This document shows positions 17,807 through 29,905 of a stretch of DNA of 35,798 nt, piece after piece (position 1 is the stretch's first letter; every line of letters begins with the position of its first letter). The position numbers and the translations under genes were made by a program. The notes under the pieces are model-generated. The model was not told the origin of the DNA. It did no database searches and worked only from the letters and a program-made list of their open reading frames with translations. The stretch comes from Caecitellus pseudoparvulus (Eukaryota > Bigyra: Bicosoecida). The stretch covers positions 1 to 35,798 of the forward strand of contig CBFFRQ010000142.1 in NCBI GenBank assembly GCA_965644315.1. Reading direction: 5' to 3'.

Positions 17807-19945
17807 TCAAATCAACTCCTTCAAGCTCTCAAACTTGGCGGCTTGCTGTCTCACGCTGTCCGGGATTCTGCGATGCCCAGTGAGGCCCAGCAGCTCACGC
17901 ACGACATCTGTGTGGCCATTGACGCATGCCCATCGGAAGCCAGCCTCAGGTTCACCCCGATCCGCCGCATGCACATCCACCTCCCGCGCCCCAGTGAGAG
18001 CCAGCAGCTCACGCACGATGTCTGTGTGGCCACGCTCGCATGCCCATCGGAAGGCGGCCTCAGCTCTACCCCGATCCGCCGCATGCACATCCACCTCCCG
18101 CGCCCCAGTCAGGCCCAGCAGCTCACGCACGATGTCTGTGCGGCCCCTGGCGCATGCCCATCGGAAGCCAGCCTCAGGCCCATCCCCATCCGCCGCATGC
18201 ACATCCACCTCCCGCGCCCCATTCAGGCCCAGCAGCTCACGCACGATGTCTGTGCGGCCATTGGCGCATGCCCATCGGAAGCCAGCCTCAGGCCCATACC
18301 TATCCGCCGCATGCACATCCACCTCCCGTGCGCCGCTCAGGCCCAGCAGCTCACGCACGATGTCTGTGCGGCCCCTGGCGCATGCCACTCGGAAAGCGGC
18401 CTCAGGGCCTTCTCTATAGAATCTAGGCCTCACCTCAACATTTCCTTCCACATGCACATCCACTGCCTCATCCCCCGTCAATGCCAGCAACTCGCGCACT
18501 CTCGCAAGCTCCCCATCCTTGCACGCTTCCACAAACGCTGTGGTGTTCTCCTCGCTGAACTTCACTTGCTCGGCAGCAACCTCCGACTCTGTAGCCGGTA
18601 CAGCCTCTGCGTCAGCTGTCTCCGCTTGACCTGCCGCACCAGCTGCCTGCTCACCATCAAGCACACCCCGCACCGCACTTTCCACACCTTCCAGACGCCC
18701 CACTCTACCCCCGCTTCCCTCACACGCCATCGCATATGCACCCATGCAGCAACCACTCCCTCCTCGCCCCAACACCTCCAGCGCGCCCGACAGTGCACGC
18801 TCATCACCTTCACCACTGCTCACAAAGCTTGACCCAACGCCCGAATCGCCACCCAACGCATCACCTCCCACACCAAGCACCTCATGCAGCACATTCAGCA
18901 CACAACCACCCTCACAGCTGCCACCATCTGCGCCACCTGTACCCCACACACTGCCACATGCACTCAACACCACCTCACACCCACCCCCATCCAGTGCGCC
19001 CACCAGATCACCCACACTGCCACTCCCCACACCCACCACAACGAAGCTCCCCACACCCACACCAGCCAGACTCACTCCACATGCCTCCGCCACAGCACAC
19101 ACACCCAGCACCCTCACAGCCACGCGCTGCTTCACCTCCAGTCCAACATCGCCCCACCCTTCATCCTCCAGGAACACTCTTAACGGCCACCCCGCCTCAC
19201 ACTGCACCTGCACCGTCACCATGCTCCTCTGACCGAGTGGCTCATCAGCTCGGCCAGCTGAAGTACTGTGTGCCAGTGCTGCTCTGCGTGGAGTCTGTGC
19301 CATCCGCGGCAGTCCATGGGCGATGCGAGCCGCTTCGCCACGCTTCACAGCGCCAACACTCGTGGCAAGGGCTGTTGCACCCGCCTCCACACTCCCTGCC
19401 CACTGCTCTACATCCCCAGCTCCACCCACATCCTCATCCACGATCTCAACCCGTCCACTGTACACACTCACATCCTTGCCATTCAGGCACTCCAAGCCGC
19501 CCGACAAGTCCAGCCCACCTACAGCCCTCACCTTCCGGCCACTCATCACCGGCGCACACCCCAACAGCCCACGCAGCTCCTCCACCGCACTCGCTGCACA
19601 CTCCAAGTGCTCCACAGCACTCTCACTCCTCAGCTCGCCTGCCGCCTCGCCTCGCAACCACTCAGCCTGCTGACGCATGCCAGCCAGAGCCGCATCCGCC
19701 GCTGCCTCGCCACCAGCATCATGTGTGACGGGGTCACCCTCACCAGCCACATCCACATCCACCCCCTCAAAGCCTTGCCACCATCGCGTCAGATCAGCCA
19801 GCGCACCCTCCACATTCACACCGGCCCGCACACTGCCCCAAGCACCCACAATGGCGCCCCACAGTGCGTCGCCCTCCGGCACTGCATCGGCACCCACACC
19901 AGACACCGCCTGATGCAGCACATCCACCGCGGTGAAGCACCGGAA
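17807..19945 (-). pseudogene. Ankyrin-repeat gene 3, truncated by element array
   Basis: The 3' 713 codons (stop included) of the third ankyrin paralogue remain, ending at TGA 17807-17809. It has the same N-terminal-region sequence as genes 1 and 2 from the CFTAVDVLH segment onward, then five 38-residue repeats and a cap (RRIPDSVRQQ...SLKELI). Repeats here often have GRTDIV where the others have GHTDIV. At 19945/19946 the gene meets A of E2 at CCGGAA-CCGAGG; the paralogues read CCGGAACGACAGG at this point. The missing 5' part (about 170 codons by comparison with gene 2) should lie beyond the right end of the array, outside the window. Confidence 0.85.
17881..18412 (-). repeat. Coding tandem repeat, 114-bp period, 5 units
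   Basis: This is the ankyrin-repeat block of gene 3. Compare 2 units in gene 2 (about 13450-13650) and 25 in gene 1. Confidence 0.88.
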
Positions 19946-20125
19946 CCGAGGTTGCCGGCACCCCAGCCGGCAACCATGTTTCCCGGCAGGAGGGGCGGCG
20001 GGCAGTCCCACGCTAGTGGCACAATTGTCCCCCGCCGCCCCAACGCAGAGTAGACGACGGCAGGACCGGGCATGACAAAACCAGTCATTAGCCGGCCTCG
20101 TCACTCTCTTTCCTTTTTTTTCGAG

Positions 20126-22207
20126 ATGGCATCGGATGATCCAGCTTCCAGCGACACGGAGGGCGGAAGCTGGGAGGACATCCACGACAAAATGATGTCT
20201 GTCAACTCCGCCAAGCAAGCCAAGGCGCTCATAACGGAGCAGGAGTTCGAGTACTGGCTGAAGTGGGCGGATTCTGAGGATTTTGGTAAGATGGAGGCCG
20301 CTTGGCGCCTCCGGGAGGTGCCCGAGGGATTCCGGGCAGATCGCATGCGATCCCTCATTGCGGGCAGAGCTTTCCGCCTCCCCGCTGACGGTGCCCCTCA
20401 TCGCGCAGGCGGCTCACCACGGGGGCACGGCACGAAGCGAACCCGTCCGCGCGGTGCGAGCAGTGGCACGCCCTACGGCCCGCACCTACCCCCGCGCCCG
20501 ACCCAGCCGGACGCAGTCGCAGGCGACCTCCCGCAAGATCCCGCCACAGTGCTTACGTGGTTCCTGCAGAGGGGAGCGACGGTGCCGAGCGAGGACGTCG
20601 CCGTGCAGCTGCAGTTCTACGTGGGCTTGGCAACGGAGGAGACATCGCCGTACGCCCTCTCCGCTTGGCCTCCACGGCGCTTCGCCGCATGGTGCAGACT
20701 CAACGGTATTCCCCCCGACCTCACCCCCGACGACATCGTGATGCATTTGCAGCGGGTCCTGGAGGCCGCGCTGGCGGGCGACGACGACTTTGGCGACGAC
20801 GATGCCGGCGCCCCGTTCTTTCCCGTTTTCCCGGGCACCACACCGGATGCCGCCCGGTTACAGCCCCGTGCGGCGGCCCCGGGTCACCCCCGGCCTCCAA
20901 GAGGCACAGGGCGGCCTATAGCCCGCAGCCCCCCTCCCCCGTGGGGCGGCGGAGCCTCGCCGGCAGTCCACCCCGAAGGCGGGTCGGCTGTTTTCGGTCA
21001 CATGGGGGAGAACAGCGGTCGGTCGTCGCCAGCCGACGAGGTACTGGTCACTGTAGGCGCGCTGCGGGTCATTGGGCCGACCGCACACCCCTCGTCGGCG
21101 GTGGCCCGGGACCGCCTGTCAGCCTTGGGGGCAGTTTTCGCTGCGGGGACCACAGACGCCTTGACCACGGTGGCTGTCGAGATGGCTGAGGCTGCTGCAC
21201 GAGAGGTGCCCGCAGCAACGGGCCCAGTGCCGTCAGGTACGTTCCTGTCCCGCCAGCTCCCCCCCCACTCGCCCCGCGTGCCCGCTCCCGGCGACCCGTC
21301 CTGGCTCACAGCCCCCGGCGATGAGGTAGCCCCGCCGTCCGCGTCGGTCATGATGGACGACGCTATGGACGTAGTGACTGCTGTACGCCTGGTGCAAGGG
21401 AGGGTGGAAGTTACAGTTGACCCAACCCATCTAGTGGCAGTAACTGGGGCGGGTGCCCTGTCGGCATGCCACATGCTGGGCAACCGTGGGGGCGCTTGGT
21501 GGCTTGCTGCGATGACCAGGGACTTGCTGACGGCGCCTTCCGACGACCTCCACCGCTCCCTCCGAGCGTTCTGGTGGAAGTGGGCGTCCGAGGTGCCCGC
21601 CCTGGCAGACCAGCGGGGCCTGTGCCGAGCCATGGCGTGCGCACTCCTGATCACAATCGCAGTGCGGGCCGTGGCGCAGACCGCCGCTGCGTTGCCCGAA
21701 GGCCAGCGCAGGCGATGGGCCCAGCTGACGTGGGCCTCCTGGGTGGCCACGTTCCGCACTAACGCCACCATTGTCATGATGGCGTCGGCGACGGGGCAAG
21801 CACTGGTGGCCAGCTCGCTGGCGCGCGAGGCATGGGCGGCCGGGGCCGCCGCCACACCGATGCCAGGTGCGGGGGGCGGCCCGGCGCAAACCCCCGCTCG
21901 TGGCCCTCCCGCGGGGCTGTACCGGCAGGACGACCCGAGCACATTCGTGTGGTGCCCCGGGTGCGTCGGATCCGACCGGCGGCGCCGGTCGCTGGCATCC
22001 TGCCCACGCCTGGCCCAGCATGTGGCCCACCTGCGCCGGACCCACACAGTCGGAGGTAAGCCCGCAGAACTTACCCAGGCGCAGGCAGTGGCCATGCTGG
22101 TGCGCCAGTGGGAGCGGAAGGTGGCATCCAAGGGACGTGACTTCCAGCGGCGCATGCAGCCCCGCGCTGTCACCACGGCCATGGTGGAGGCAGCTCTCAG
22201 CCTCTAG
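20126..22207 (+). CDS. E2 gag-like protein (continuous, 693 codons)
   Basis: This is the only copy in which the gag ORF is unbroken, because the run at 20887-20891 has five C where E1, E3 and E4 have six. The layout is an acidic N-terminus, a helical segment (about residues 120-200), an acidic patch (DDDFGDDDAG), a Pro/Arg/Gly-rich linker, a second helical domain, and a C-terminal zinc-finger-like CPGC...H-x2-H-x4-H. It stops at TAG 22205-22207, with pol continuing in the same frame. The role in packaging element RNA is inferred from position and the zinc finger. Confidence 0.65.
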   Translation: MASDDPASSDTEGGSWEDIHDKMMSVNSAKQAKALITEQEFEYWLKWADSEDFGKMEAAWRLREVPEGFRADRMRSLIAGRAFRLPADGAPHRAGGSPRGHGTKRTRPRGASSGTPYGPHLPPRPTQPDAVAGDLPQDPATVLTWFLQRGATVPSEDVAVQLQFYVGLATEETSPYALSAWPPRRFAAWCRLNGIPPDLTPDDIVMHLQRVLEAALAGDDDFGDDDAGAPFFPVFPGTTPDAARLQPRAAAPGHPRPPRGTGRPIARSPPPPWGGGASPAVHPEGGSAVFGHMGENSGRSSPADEVLVTVGALRVIGPTAHPSSAVARDRLSALGAVFAAGTTDALTTVAVEMAEAAAREVPAATGPVPSGTFLSRQLPPHSPRVPAPGDPSWLTAPGDEVAPPSASVMMDDAMDVVTAVRLVQGRVEVTVDPTHLVAVTGAGALSACHMLGNRGGAWWLAAMTRDLLTAPSDDLHRSLRAFWWKWASEVPALADQRGLCRAMACALLITIAVRAVAQTAAALPEGQRRRWAQLTWASWVATFRTNATIVMMASATGQALVASSLAREAWAAGAAATPMPGAGGGPAQTPARGPPAGLYRQDDPSTFVWCPGCVGSDRRRRSLASCPRLAQHVAHLRRTHTVGGKPAELTQAQAVAMLVRQWERKVASKGRDFQRRMQPRAVTTAMVEAALSL

Positions 22208-24424
22208 GAGGTGGGCCGGAGCGCGGTGGTGAGAGCGACCACGGGGTACCGGGCCGTGCCCGTGGAGTGGAGGGCTGCCGCCCCGCTCTCGACAGACCAC
22301 CGCGCCATGGCCGTGCTCATCGAATCAATGGTCCAGCAGCTGCATGGGGACCGTTGTTGGACTCCACCGGGGCTCTTCGAGGACATCTTGCGTGGGGGCT
22401 TGGACTGGGGCCCCCACCCCGTGGTCTCATACTGGGGTTGCCAGGAGGCCCACGCTGACGTGTGTCCCGCATGCGGCGAGACCACTTCCAGATTACGGCA
22501 GCTTGAGCGGTGCGCAGCCATGCGACTGCTCACCGTGGTCACGCTGCGCGGGTGGGACCCCGCTTGGCTGCTGTTGCGGCGCCCCCGGCAGCGGCATCCC
22601 CGTCCTCGGCATACGTGCTGCAGCCGCACGACGAGCGGGCGGGGGCAGCGGCCTATGACGCCTTCGCGGCTGCGCGCGTGCTGCAGCCGGTCACCCCCAG
22701 CAGCTGCAGCAGCACCGAAAGATGGGGGGGCCAGCCGCTTCTGCCTTCGTTGTCACGACATGGGCCCCCCAGCCGGGCGTCAGCGACGAAGCTCTGCGAC
22801 AGTGGGCTGCTGCGAACCCAGGCGAGGCGGTGCAGGCCGCCAGCTCTTCCCGCGCGCCCGCCCGCCCGAGCCGCCTGTTCCGGGCCAAGCAGCGGGTGGT
22901 GTACGATCTGGCAGCCGTCAACCAGGCCTCAGTGAGCCCCCCATTCCACTACCCCACGCTGGAGAGCTGGGCGCTGCGCCTCCCGCCGAACTCGGACTGT
23001 GTTGTCCTGGACGTGGAAGCAGGGTACACGGCCATCCCCATCGCTCCGTCGGGCGCCGGACTGTTCACCATGCTCGCCCAGGGCAGGCCAGCCTTCCGCA
23101 TGCTTCGGATGGCCTTCGGGTACAGCCCGGCCGGGGCCATTTTCTGCTTTTTTTCTGGACTTCTGGGCGCCAAGATCGAAGCGGCGTTCCCAGCAGGGCA
23201 TGTGGTTGTGTACGTAGACGACGTCGGGCTTGGGGGAGCTACGTTGGGGCCACGGCCATCGATCGTGCCCAAGATAACTCAACTGTTCGAGGACGTGGGC
23301 TTCCGGGTGTCGCGCAAGAAGACGCAAGGGCCACAGCGCGTCGTTCAGTACTTGGGGATGGTGGTCAGGTGTGCCCCGTGTGGGGTGTACCTTGAGTGTC
23401 CTCAAGCCAAACGAACTCAGCTGCGGTGGCAGCTGGCCGCGGTCCTTAATCGCCTCGGCGCTTGCTCCACCATCCCCAAGCGCGTTTTCGCCGCGGTCAC
23501 AGGGCGCTTGCACGGCCTGTCGGCCGTGGTGCCCCACGCAAAACAAACGCTGTCGCTCTTGTACGACACCATGCGCACACACAAGTACCGCGTCGGCCCC
23601 CCGGCGCTCTCGTGCCTGTCCCCCCGGCGTCGCACGGGGCCCTGCGGACCCTCCTTGAGGCCCTCGGTGGGCCGTTATCGACGGGCCCGATGCGCCCGCT
23701 CTCCCCACTGTCAAGCAGGTGGCGCGCCGCCCTCTTTGGCTCGTGCGACGCGTCGGGGGAAGGCGGGCTGGGGGCAACAGTGTCGAGGTGGGCAGGGCCA
23801 GGAGAACGCACAGACTCCGCTTGGTACGCGTCCATGCGCATCCCCGGCACAGCCCCGGGCGAGGAGCTCGTGGGAGCCTCCACGATGCTGGAGCTGTACG
23901 CAATCGCCTTGGCTATGGCAATGGCGCGGCATGTTTTTCCCGAGCCGGGGCCGCTGCTGCTATGCCTAGCTGCGGACAGCCAGGCAGCGGTGGCGCTGGC
24001 GCGACGAGGGTACAGCAAGCACAGCCGTGAACTCACGCGCGTCTGCGGGGTCCTCGAGCGGGTTTCCCGCGTTTTGGACGTCCACTTGGCGCCTCGGTGG
24101 ATCCCGAGGAGCCTGAATTGGCGGGCGGACGCCCTCAGCCACCCCGAAAGGGTGGATAGCAGCACACCGGCAGCGCTCGGCCTCCCGCCAGGGCAACCAG
24201 CCGAGCTGGAGGTATCAGCAGGGGGAAGCAGCGCCGCTGAGCGGTGGCATGATGTGTCCCTAGACGTAGGGCCGTCGGGAAAGGCCGGGGCGGGCACCGC
24301 GTGGATTCACTCAGCTCAACTCTCCGTCGCCCTGCACAGACACACTCTGGATAAGGAAGCAGACCTTCTGGCAGATGATCAGGGCCATCCCCGCGTCCCC
24401 GATCAGCAGGATTCACCAACATAG
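22208..24424 (+). pseudogene. E2 pol: reverse transcriptase-RNase H (frameshifted)
   Basis: This has the same motifs as E1 pol. The RT reading frame is open from 22722 (MGGPAASAF...) through YVDD to past motif E, longer at its N-terminus than in E1/E4 because the G run at 22724-22730 has seven G. The upstream part is out of frame owing to the variant near 22577 and five C at 22694-22698. A six-C run near 23597 separates RT from RNase H. No single product is likely from this copy. Confidence 0.82.
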
Positions 24425-25532
24425 GCTGGCAAAGGGGACGGTGGTCAAGTACGTTCGCGCGGTTGCTGGCCTGATCAGGGCCGCTCCAGCACCCCGGGAC
24501 AGGGCGCGGACCATGGTGGGCATCTTAACGGGCGGCGTGGCCGCAGGCAGATGGGCCCCCCATCGGGCGAAGCAGATCCTGGCGCAATGGGTCGGTGGTT
24601 TTAGGTATCTGGGCCTGCCAATCCCGTCGCTAGCCCCGCTGGGGCTCACAGTCGGCAGCATCTGCCGGGCAATCCGCCGGCTCCACCGAGGGAGAGGGGA
24701 GCAACACCGCCGCCCTATCAGCAAAGAACAAGTCATGGAGGCCATGAAGCGGGCATGGGACGGGCCACACCTCGGGAGGCATGCCCCAACTGCCGCCGCA
24801 GCTATCTACATCGGCTTTCATGGCATGTGCAGGCCGGGAGAGCTCCGGGGCCTGCGATGGGAGGAGTTGCACTTCGGGCGGGCGGGCCCCCTGCAGTGGG
24901 TGGAGGCCAGGGTCACGGATAAAACGCACCTGAGTGCAAACCGCCACATCCAGGTGGTGCGCCAGGCCGAGTGGGCGGGGGCCTTCGACCGCCTCCGGGA
25001 GCAGGCCCGGGACAAGCGGGGAAGCCTGCTCCCAAGGTGGGCGTGGCTCAGCCTGCAAGGCATCCTGAAGGCTGTAGCGGGCGTGTCCTTGGCCCACCTG
25101 AGACCCGGGGGCAATATGTTCTGGACAGGCCGGGCCCCCGACGTCTTGGTGGAGCACGCGGCGGGCTGGGCGGCTGGCTCCCCCACCCGGGCACGATACT
25201 ACACCCAGGGGGGAGGGGGCGAGGCTGTGGCACGAGGCCATGACACCCAGGGGAGGAAGCAAGCATTGAAAAGTATTGGCGGGTGCCGCAAGGAGGCGTC
25301 CCCTCCCCCAAGAGATGCAGCGAGCCCTGGTGGCCGCTGGCATAGAGGGGGGAGGGGACGGCCTCGAGGCGGGCCCAGTTCAATGCATTTCGATTGCCAC
25401 GCACAACGCACCAACACGAGGGAACCGAGGTTGCCGGCACCCCAGCCGGCAACCATGTTTCCCGGCAGGAGGGGCGGCGGGCAGTCCCACGCTAGTGGCA
25501 CAATTGTCCCCCGCCGCCCCAACGCAGAGTAG
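24375..25532 (+). CDS. E2 tyrosine recombinase
   Basis: This 385-codon ORF has the same sequence by eye as the E1 recombinase, with the RPGELR arginine, the HLRPGG block and RYY nucleophile region intact. It ends within A of E3 after crossing the B-A junction. It starts at an ATG inside the RNase H ORF. Confidence 0.8.
   Translation: MIRAIPASPISRIHQHRLAKGTVVKYVRAVAGLIRAAPAPRDRARTMVGILTGGVAAGRWAPHRAKQILAQWVGGFRYLGLPIPSLAPLGLTVGSICRAIRRLHRGRGEQHRRPISKEQVMEAMKRAWDGPHLGRHAPTAAAAIYIGFHGMCRPGELRGLRWEELHFGRAGPLQWVEARVTDKTHLSANRHIQVVRQAEWAGAFDRLREQARDKRGSLLPRWAWLSLQGILKAVAGVSLAHLRPGGNMFWTGRAPDVLVEHAAGWAAGSPTRARYYTQGGGGEAVARGHDTQGRKQALKSIGGCRKEASPPPRDAASPGGRWHRGGRGRPRGGPSSMHFDCHAQRTNTREPRLPAPQPATMFPGRRGGGQSHASGTIVPRRPNAE
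25275..25424 (+). repeat. B repeat at E2/E3 junction
   Basis: This is the 150-bp B copy, directly followed by A (25425 to about 25600) and then the E3 gag ATG at 25605. The junction has the same GGGAA-CCGAGG sequence as B1A2 in E1. Confidence 0.85.
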
Positions 25533-25604
25533 ACGACGGCAGGACCGGGCATGACAAAACCAGTCATTAGCCGGCCTCGTCACTCTCTTTCCTTTTTTTT
25601 CGAG

Positions 25605-27687
25605 ATGGCATCGGATGATCCAGCTTCCAGCGACACGGAGGGCGGAAGCTGGGAGGACATCCACGACAAAATGATGTCTGTCAACTCCGCCAAGCAAGCC
25701 AAGGCGCTCATAACGGAGCAGGAGTTCGAGTACTGGCTGAAGTGGGCGGATTCTGAGGATTTTGGTAAGATGGAGGCCGCTTGGCGCCTCCGGGAGGTGC
25801 CCGAGGGATTCCGGGCAGATCGCATGCGATCCCTCATTGCGGGCAGAGCTTTCCGCCTCCCCGCTGACGGTGCCCCTCATCGCGCAGGCGGCTCACCACG
25901 GGGGCACGGCACGAAGCGAACCCGTCCGCGCGGTGCGAGCAGTGGCACGCCCTACGGCCCGCACCTACCCCCGCGCCCGACCCAGCCGGACGCAGTCGCA
26001 GGCGACCTCCCGCAAGATCCCGCCACAGTGCTTACGTGGTTCCTGCAGAGGGGAGCGACGGTGCCGAGCGAGGACGTCGCCGTGCAGCTGCAGTTCTACG
26101 TGGGCTTGGCAACGGAGGAGACATCGCCGTACGCCCTCTCCGCTTGGCCTCCACGGCGCTTCGCCGCATGGTGCAGACTCAACGGTATTCCCCCCGACCT
26201 CACCCCCGACGACATCGTGATGCATTTGCAGCGGGTCCTGGAGGCCGCGCTGGCGGGCGACGACGACTTTGGCGACGACGATGCCGGCGCCCCGTTCTTT
26301 CCCGTTTTCCCGGGCACCACACCGGATGCCGCCCGGTTACAGCCCCGTGCGGCGGCCCCGGGTCACCCCCCGGCCTCCAAGAGGCACAGGGCGGCCTATA
26401 GCCCGCAGCCCCCCTCCCCCGTGGGGCGGCGGAGCCTCGCCGGCAGTCCACCCCGAAGGCGGGTCGGCTGTTTTCGGTCACATGGGGGAGAACAGCGGTC
26501 GGTCGTCGCCAGCCGACGAGGTACTGGTCACTGTAGGCGCGCTGCGGGTCATTGGGCCGACCGCACACCCCTCGTCGGCGGTGGCCCGGGACCGCCTGTC
26601 AGCCTTGGGGGCAGTTTTCGCTGCGGGGACCACAGACGCCTTGACCACGGTGGCTGTCGAGATGGCTGAGGCTGCTGCACGAGAGGTGCCCGCAGCAACG
26701 GGCCCAGTGCCGTCAGGTACGTTCCTGTCCCGCCAGCTCCCCCCCCACTCGCCCCGCGTGCCCGCTCCCGGCGACCCGTCCTGGCTCACAGCCCCCGGCG
26801 ATGAGGTAGCCCCGCCGTCCGCGTCGGTCATGATGGACGACGCTATGGACGTAGTGACTGCTGTACGCCTGGTGCAAGGGAGGGTGGAAGTTACAGTTGA
26901 CCCAACCCATCTAGTGGCAGTAACTGGGGCGGGTGCCCTGTCGGCATGCCACATGCTGGGCAACCGTGGGGGCGCTTGGTGGCTTGCTGCGATGACCAGG
27001 GACTTGCTGACGGCGCCTTCCGACGACCTCCACCGCTCCCTCCGAGCGTTCTGGTGGAAGTGGGCGTCCGAGGTGCCCGCCCTGGCAGACCAGCGGGGCC
27101 TGTGCCGAGCCATGGCGTGCGCACTCCTGATCACAATCGCAGTGCGGGCCGTGGCGCAGACCGCCGCTGCGTTGCCCGAAGGCCAGCGCAGGCGATGGGC
27201 CCAGCTGACGTGGGCCTCCTGGGTGGCCACGTTCCGCACTAACGCCACCATTGTCATGATGGCGTCGGCGACGGGGCAAGCACTGGTGGCCAGCTCGCTG
27301 GCGCGCGAGGCATGGGCGGCCGGGGCCGCCGCCACACCGATGCCAGGTGCGGGGGGCGGCCCGGCGCAAACCCCCGCTCGTGGCCCTCCCGCGGGGCTGT
27401 ACCGGCAGGACGACCCGAGCACATTCGTGTGGTGCCCCGGGTGCGTCGGATCCGACCGGCGGCGCCGGTCGCTGGCATCCTGCCCACGCCTGGCCCAGCA
27501 TGTGGCCCACCTGCGCCGGACCCACACAGTCGGAGGTAAGCCCGCAGAACTTACCCAGGCGCAGGCAGTGGCCATGCTGGTGCGCCAGTGGGAGCGGAAG
27601 GTGGCATCCAAGGGACGTGACTTCCAGCGGCGCATGCAGCCCCGCGCTGTCACCACGGCCATGGTGGAGGCAGCTCTCAGCCTCTAG
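25605..27687 (+). pseudogene. E3 gag-like ORF (frameshifted)
   Basis: This has the same start context and domains as E1 gag. Six C at 26366-26371 shift the frame between the N-terminal and central parts. The zinc-finger half is open from 26269 to TAG 27685-27687, with pol in frame after it. Confidence 0.62.
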
Positions 27688-29905
27688 GAGGTGGGCCGGA
27701 GCGCGGTGGTGAGAGCGACCACGGGGTACCGGGCCGTGCCCGTGGAGTGGAGGGCTGCCGCCCCGCTCTCGACAGACCACCGCGCCATGGCCGTGCTCAT
27801 CGAATCAATGGTCCAGCAGCTGCATGGGGACCGTTGTTGGACTCCACCGGGGCTCTTCGAGGACATCTTGCGTGGGGGCTTGGACTGGGGCCCCCACCCC
27901 GTGGTCTCATACTGGGGTTGCCAGGAGGCCCACGCTGACGTGTGTCCCGCATGCGGCGAGACCACTTCCAGATTACGGCAGCTTGAGCGGTGCGCAGCCA
28001 TGCGACTGCTCACCGTGGTCACGCTGCGCGGGTGGGACCCCGCTTGGCTGCTGTTCCGCCGCCCCCCGGCAGCGGCATCCCCGTCCTCGGCATACGTGCT
28101 GCAGCCGCACGACGAGCGGGCGGGGGCAGCGGCCTATGACGCCTTCGCGGCTGCGCGCGTGCTGCAGCCGGTCACCCCCAGCAGCTGCAGCAGCACCGAA
28201 AGATGGGGGGGCCAGCCGCTTCTGCCTTCGTTGTCACGACATGGGCCCCCCAGCCGGGCGTCAGCGACGAAGCTCTGCGACAGTGGGCTGCTGCGAACCC
28301 AGGCGAGGCGGTGCAGGCCGCCAGCTCTTCCCGCGCGCCCGCCCGCCCGAGCCGCCTGTTCCGGGCCAAGCAGCGGGTGGTGTACGATCTGGCAGCCGTC
28401 AACCAGGCCTCAGTGAGCCCCCCATTCCACTACCCCACGCTGGAGAGCTGGGCGCTGCGCCTCCCGCCGAACTCGGACTGTGTTGTCCTGGACGTGGAAG
28501 CAGGGTACACGGCCATCCCCATCGCTCCGTCGGGCGCCGGACTGTTCACCATGCTCGCCCAGGGCAGGCCAGCCTTCCGCATGCTTCGGATGGCCTTCGG
28601 GTACAGCCCGGCCGGGGCCATTTTCTGCTTTTTTTCTGGACTTCTGGGCGCCAAGATCGAAGCGGCGTTCCCAGCAGGGCATGTGGTTGTGTACGTAGAC
28701 GACGTCGGGCTTGGGGGAGCTACGTTGGGGCCACGGCCATCGATCGTGCCCAAGATAACTCAACTGTTCGAGGACGTGGGCTTCCGGGTGTCGCGCAAGA
28801 AGACGCAAGGGCCACAGCGCGTCGTTCAGTACTTGGGGATGGTGGTCAGGTGTGCCCCGTGTGGGGTGTACCTTGAGTGTCCTCAAGCCAAACGAACTCA
28901 GCTGCGGTGGCAGCTGGCCGCGGTCCTTAATCGCCTCGGCGCTTGCTCCACCATCCCCAAGCGCGTTTTCGCCGCGGTCACAGGGCGCTTGCACGGCCTG
29001 TCGGCCGTGGTGCCCCACGCAAAACAAACGCTGTCGCTCTTGTACGACACCATGCGCACACACAAGTACCGCGTCGGCCCCCCGGCGCTCTCGTGCCTGT
29101 CCCCCCGGCGTCGCACGGGGCCCTGCGGACCCTCCTTGAGGCCCTCGGTGGGCCGTTATCGACGGGCCCGATGCGCCCGCTCTCCCCACTGTCAAGCAGG
29201 TGGCGCGCCGCCCTCTTTGGCTCGTGCGACGCGTCGGGGGAAGGCGGGCTGGGGGCAACAGTGTCGAGGTGGGCAGGGCCAGGAGAACGCACAGACTCCG
29301 CTTGGTACGCGTCCATGCGCATCCCCGGCACAGCCCCGGGCGAGGAGCTCGTGGGAGCCTCCACGATGCTGGAGCTGTACGCAATCGCCTTGGCTATGGC
29401 AATGGCGCGGCATGTTTTTCCCGAGCCGGGGCCGCTGCTGCTATGCCTAGCTGCGGACAGCCAGGCAGCGGTGGCGCTGGCGCGACGAGGGTACAGCAAG
29501 CACAGCCGTGAACTCACGCGCGTCTGCGGGGTCCTCGAGCGGGTTTCCCGCGTTTTGGACGTCCACTTGGCGCCTCGGTGGATCCCGAGGAGCCTGAATT
29601 GGCGGGCGGACGCCCTCAGCCACCCCGAAAGGGTGGATAGCAGCACACCGGCAGCGCTCGGCCTCCCGCCAGGGCAACCAGCCGAGCTGGAGGTATCAGC
29701 AGGGGGAAGCAGCGCCGCTGAGCGGTGGCATGATGTGTCCCTAGACGTAGGGCCGTCGGGAAAGGCCGGGGCGGGCACCGCGTGGATTCACTCAGCTCAA
29801 CTCTCCGTCGCCCTGCACAGACACACTCTGGATAAGGAAGCAGACCTTCTGGCAGATGATCAGGGCCATCCCCGCGTCCCCGATCAGCAGGATTCACCAA
29901 CATAG
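27688..29905 (+). pseudogene. E3 pol: reverse transcriptase-RNase H (frameshifted)
   Basis: RT is open from 28203 with all motifs, including YVDD. The five-C run near 28177 detaches the N-terminal Cys-rich segment, and a six-C run near 29078 detaches RNase H (open to TAG 29903-29905). Domain content is the same as E1. Confidence 0.82.

Larger units (their letters stand above)
15639..19945. repeat. Tandem segmental duplication, unit 2 (truncated by E2)
   Basis: This is the second visible full-layout unit: promoter region, SEC12-like and UTP20 fragments, and the 3' part of ankyrin gene 3. It ends where the element array begins. Confidence 0.8.
19946..25424 (+). mobile_element. YR retrotransposon E2 (first unit of head-to-tail array)
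   Basis: This unit runs A - gag - RT - RNase H - YR - B and is followed at once by A of E3 (from 25425), 5479 bp. It is nearly identical to E1 by eye. Its left end sits in ankyrin gene 3. There is no B2; the B-A junction is followed by the next gag. The only clear multi-base variant I see is near 22575-22587 (TTGCGGCGCCCCC versus TTCCGCCGCCCCCC in the others). Confidence 0.85.
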
